From Flavobacteriales bacterium UBA5422 (GTDB lineage: Bacteria > Bacteroidota > Bacteroidia > Flavobacteriales_D > Crocinitomicaceae), in contig DHNG01000029.1 of NCBI GenBank assembly GCA_002409405.1, forward strand, positions 66,091 through 88,502: a DNA stretch of 22,412 nt, read 5' to 3'. Each line of letters opens with the position of its first letter. Position 1 is the stretch's first letter. The translations under genes and the position numbers were made by a program. The notes beneath the pieces are model-generated. The model ran no database searches and was not told the DNA's origin. It saw only the letters and a program-made list of their open reading frames with translations. This document shows, piece after piece, positions 22,165 through 22,412 of this stretch.

Positions 22165-22412
22165 AGGGCTTTGGAGTTGAACTGAAACTGTTGTCTGAAG
22201 CAACACTGGAATTGGTGAGGGCATGGCGAAATGATGAACAAACTTCCCGCTTTATGCAATTTCGTAAGCAAATCACCCCGGAAGACCAACTGAAATGGTT
22301 CAAATCCATTGAAAAGGCGTATTACTTTGTTATTTATGCCGAAACTGTTCCAGTGGGTCTGATTGATTTGAAAAAAATAGATGAAAAAAATAAAACGGCA
22401 GAAGCCGGGTTC
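22161..22412 (+). CDS. GNAT-family N-acetyltransferase, 3' end cut by window edge
   Basis: 84 codons are open to the window edge. The start ATG overlaps the glycosyltransferase stop by 4 bases. Recognisable GNAT parts are the first helix with LVRAWRNDEQTSRFM, then ITPEDQLKWFKSIEKAYYFV, the strand YAETVPVGLIDLKKID and NKTAEAGF. This pattern fits the group that includes PseH-like acetyltransferases of amino sugars, and the operon fits a sugar N-acylation step. The acetyl-CoA binding Q/RxxGxG/A region lies beyond the edge, so completeness and activity cannot be checked. Confidence 0.8.
   Translation, partial: MKGFGVELKLLSEATLELVRAWRNDEQTSRFMQFRKQITPEDQLKWFKSIEKAYYFVIYAETVPVGLIDLKKIDEKNKTAEAGF

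Overview
The window looks like a chromosomal segment from a Bacteroidetes bacterium, most likely Flavobacteriales and perhaps close to Fluviicola/Crocinitomicaceae; the genus is a guess from memory. Pointers are a C-terminal type IX secretion (T9SS) sorting domain, two RemB/Wzi-like outer-membrane proteins, a DUF6029 barrel, an Omp28-type lipoprotein, a TPR-membrane-HTH regulator, AT-rich spacers, and TAnnTTTG-type -7 promoter boxes instead of TATAAT. Shine-Dalgarno sequences are mostly weak. No RNA gene, CRISPR array, insertion sequence or prophage was seen.

Layout. 1-3178 (+): the 3' part of a PhoR-like sensor histidine kinase, then uvrB. 3182-8702 (-): a TPR-membrane-HTH regulator facing uvrB with a 3-base gap, a LOG-family protein, and dnaA followed by a stomatin-like SPFH gene with a clear intrinsic terminator. 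9054-10429 (+): a hotdog thioesterase overlapping an arginase-family ureohydrolase by 4 bases. 10558-13784 (-): a TlpA-like thioredoxin, a DUF6029 outer-membrane barrel and an Omp28-like lipoprotein, probably one operon. 14056-14829 (+): a small T9SS cargo protein with its own terminator. 14916-18723 (+): cysQ and two RemB/Wzi-like paralogues with overlapping stops and starts. 19027-19317 (-): gatC. 19396-19908 (+): a cysteine-rich exported protein of unknown function. 19980 to the right edge (+): acyl carrier protein, ketoacyl-ACP synthase III, GtrB-like glycosyltransferase and a cut-off GNAT acetyltransferase, which looks like the start of a surface-glycan locus making acylated sugars.

How the genes work together. 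Much of the window concerns the cell envelope: periplasmic thiol chemistry (TlpA/DUF6029/Omp28), outer-membrane beta-barrels linked to gliding or capsule (RemB-like pair), T9SS export, and acyl-decorated glycan synthesis. Housekeeping genes (uvrB, dnaA, gatC, cysQ) lie between them.

The most unusual non-coding signal is a dispersed inverted-repeat family with about 24-bp arms and a 29-30 base spacer. It lies directly downstream of genes in three spacers, and one spacer also carries a diverged tandem copy. Several genes also have a -7-like box ending 4 bases before the ATG, which suggests leaderless transcripts.
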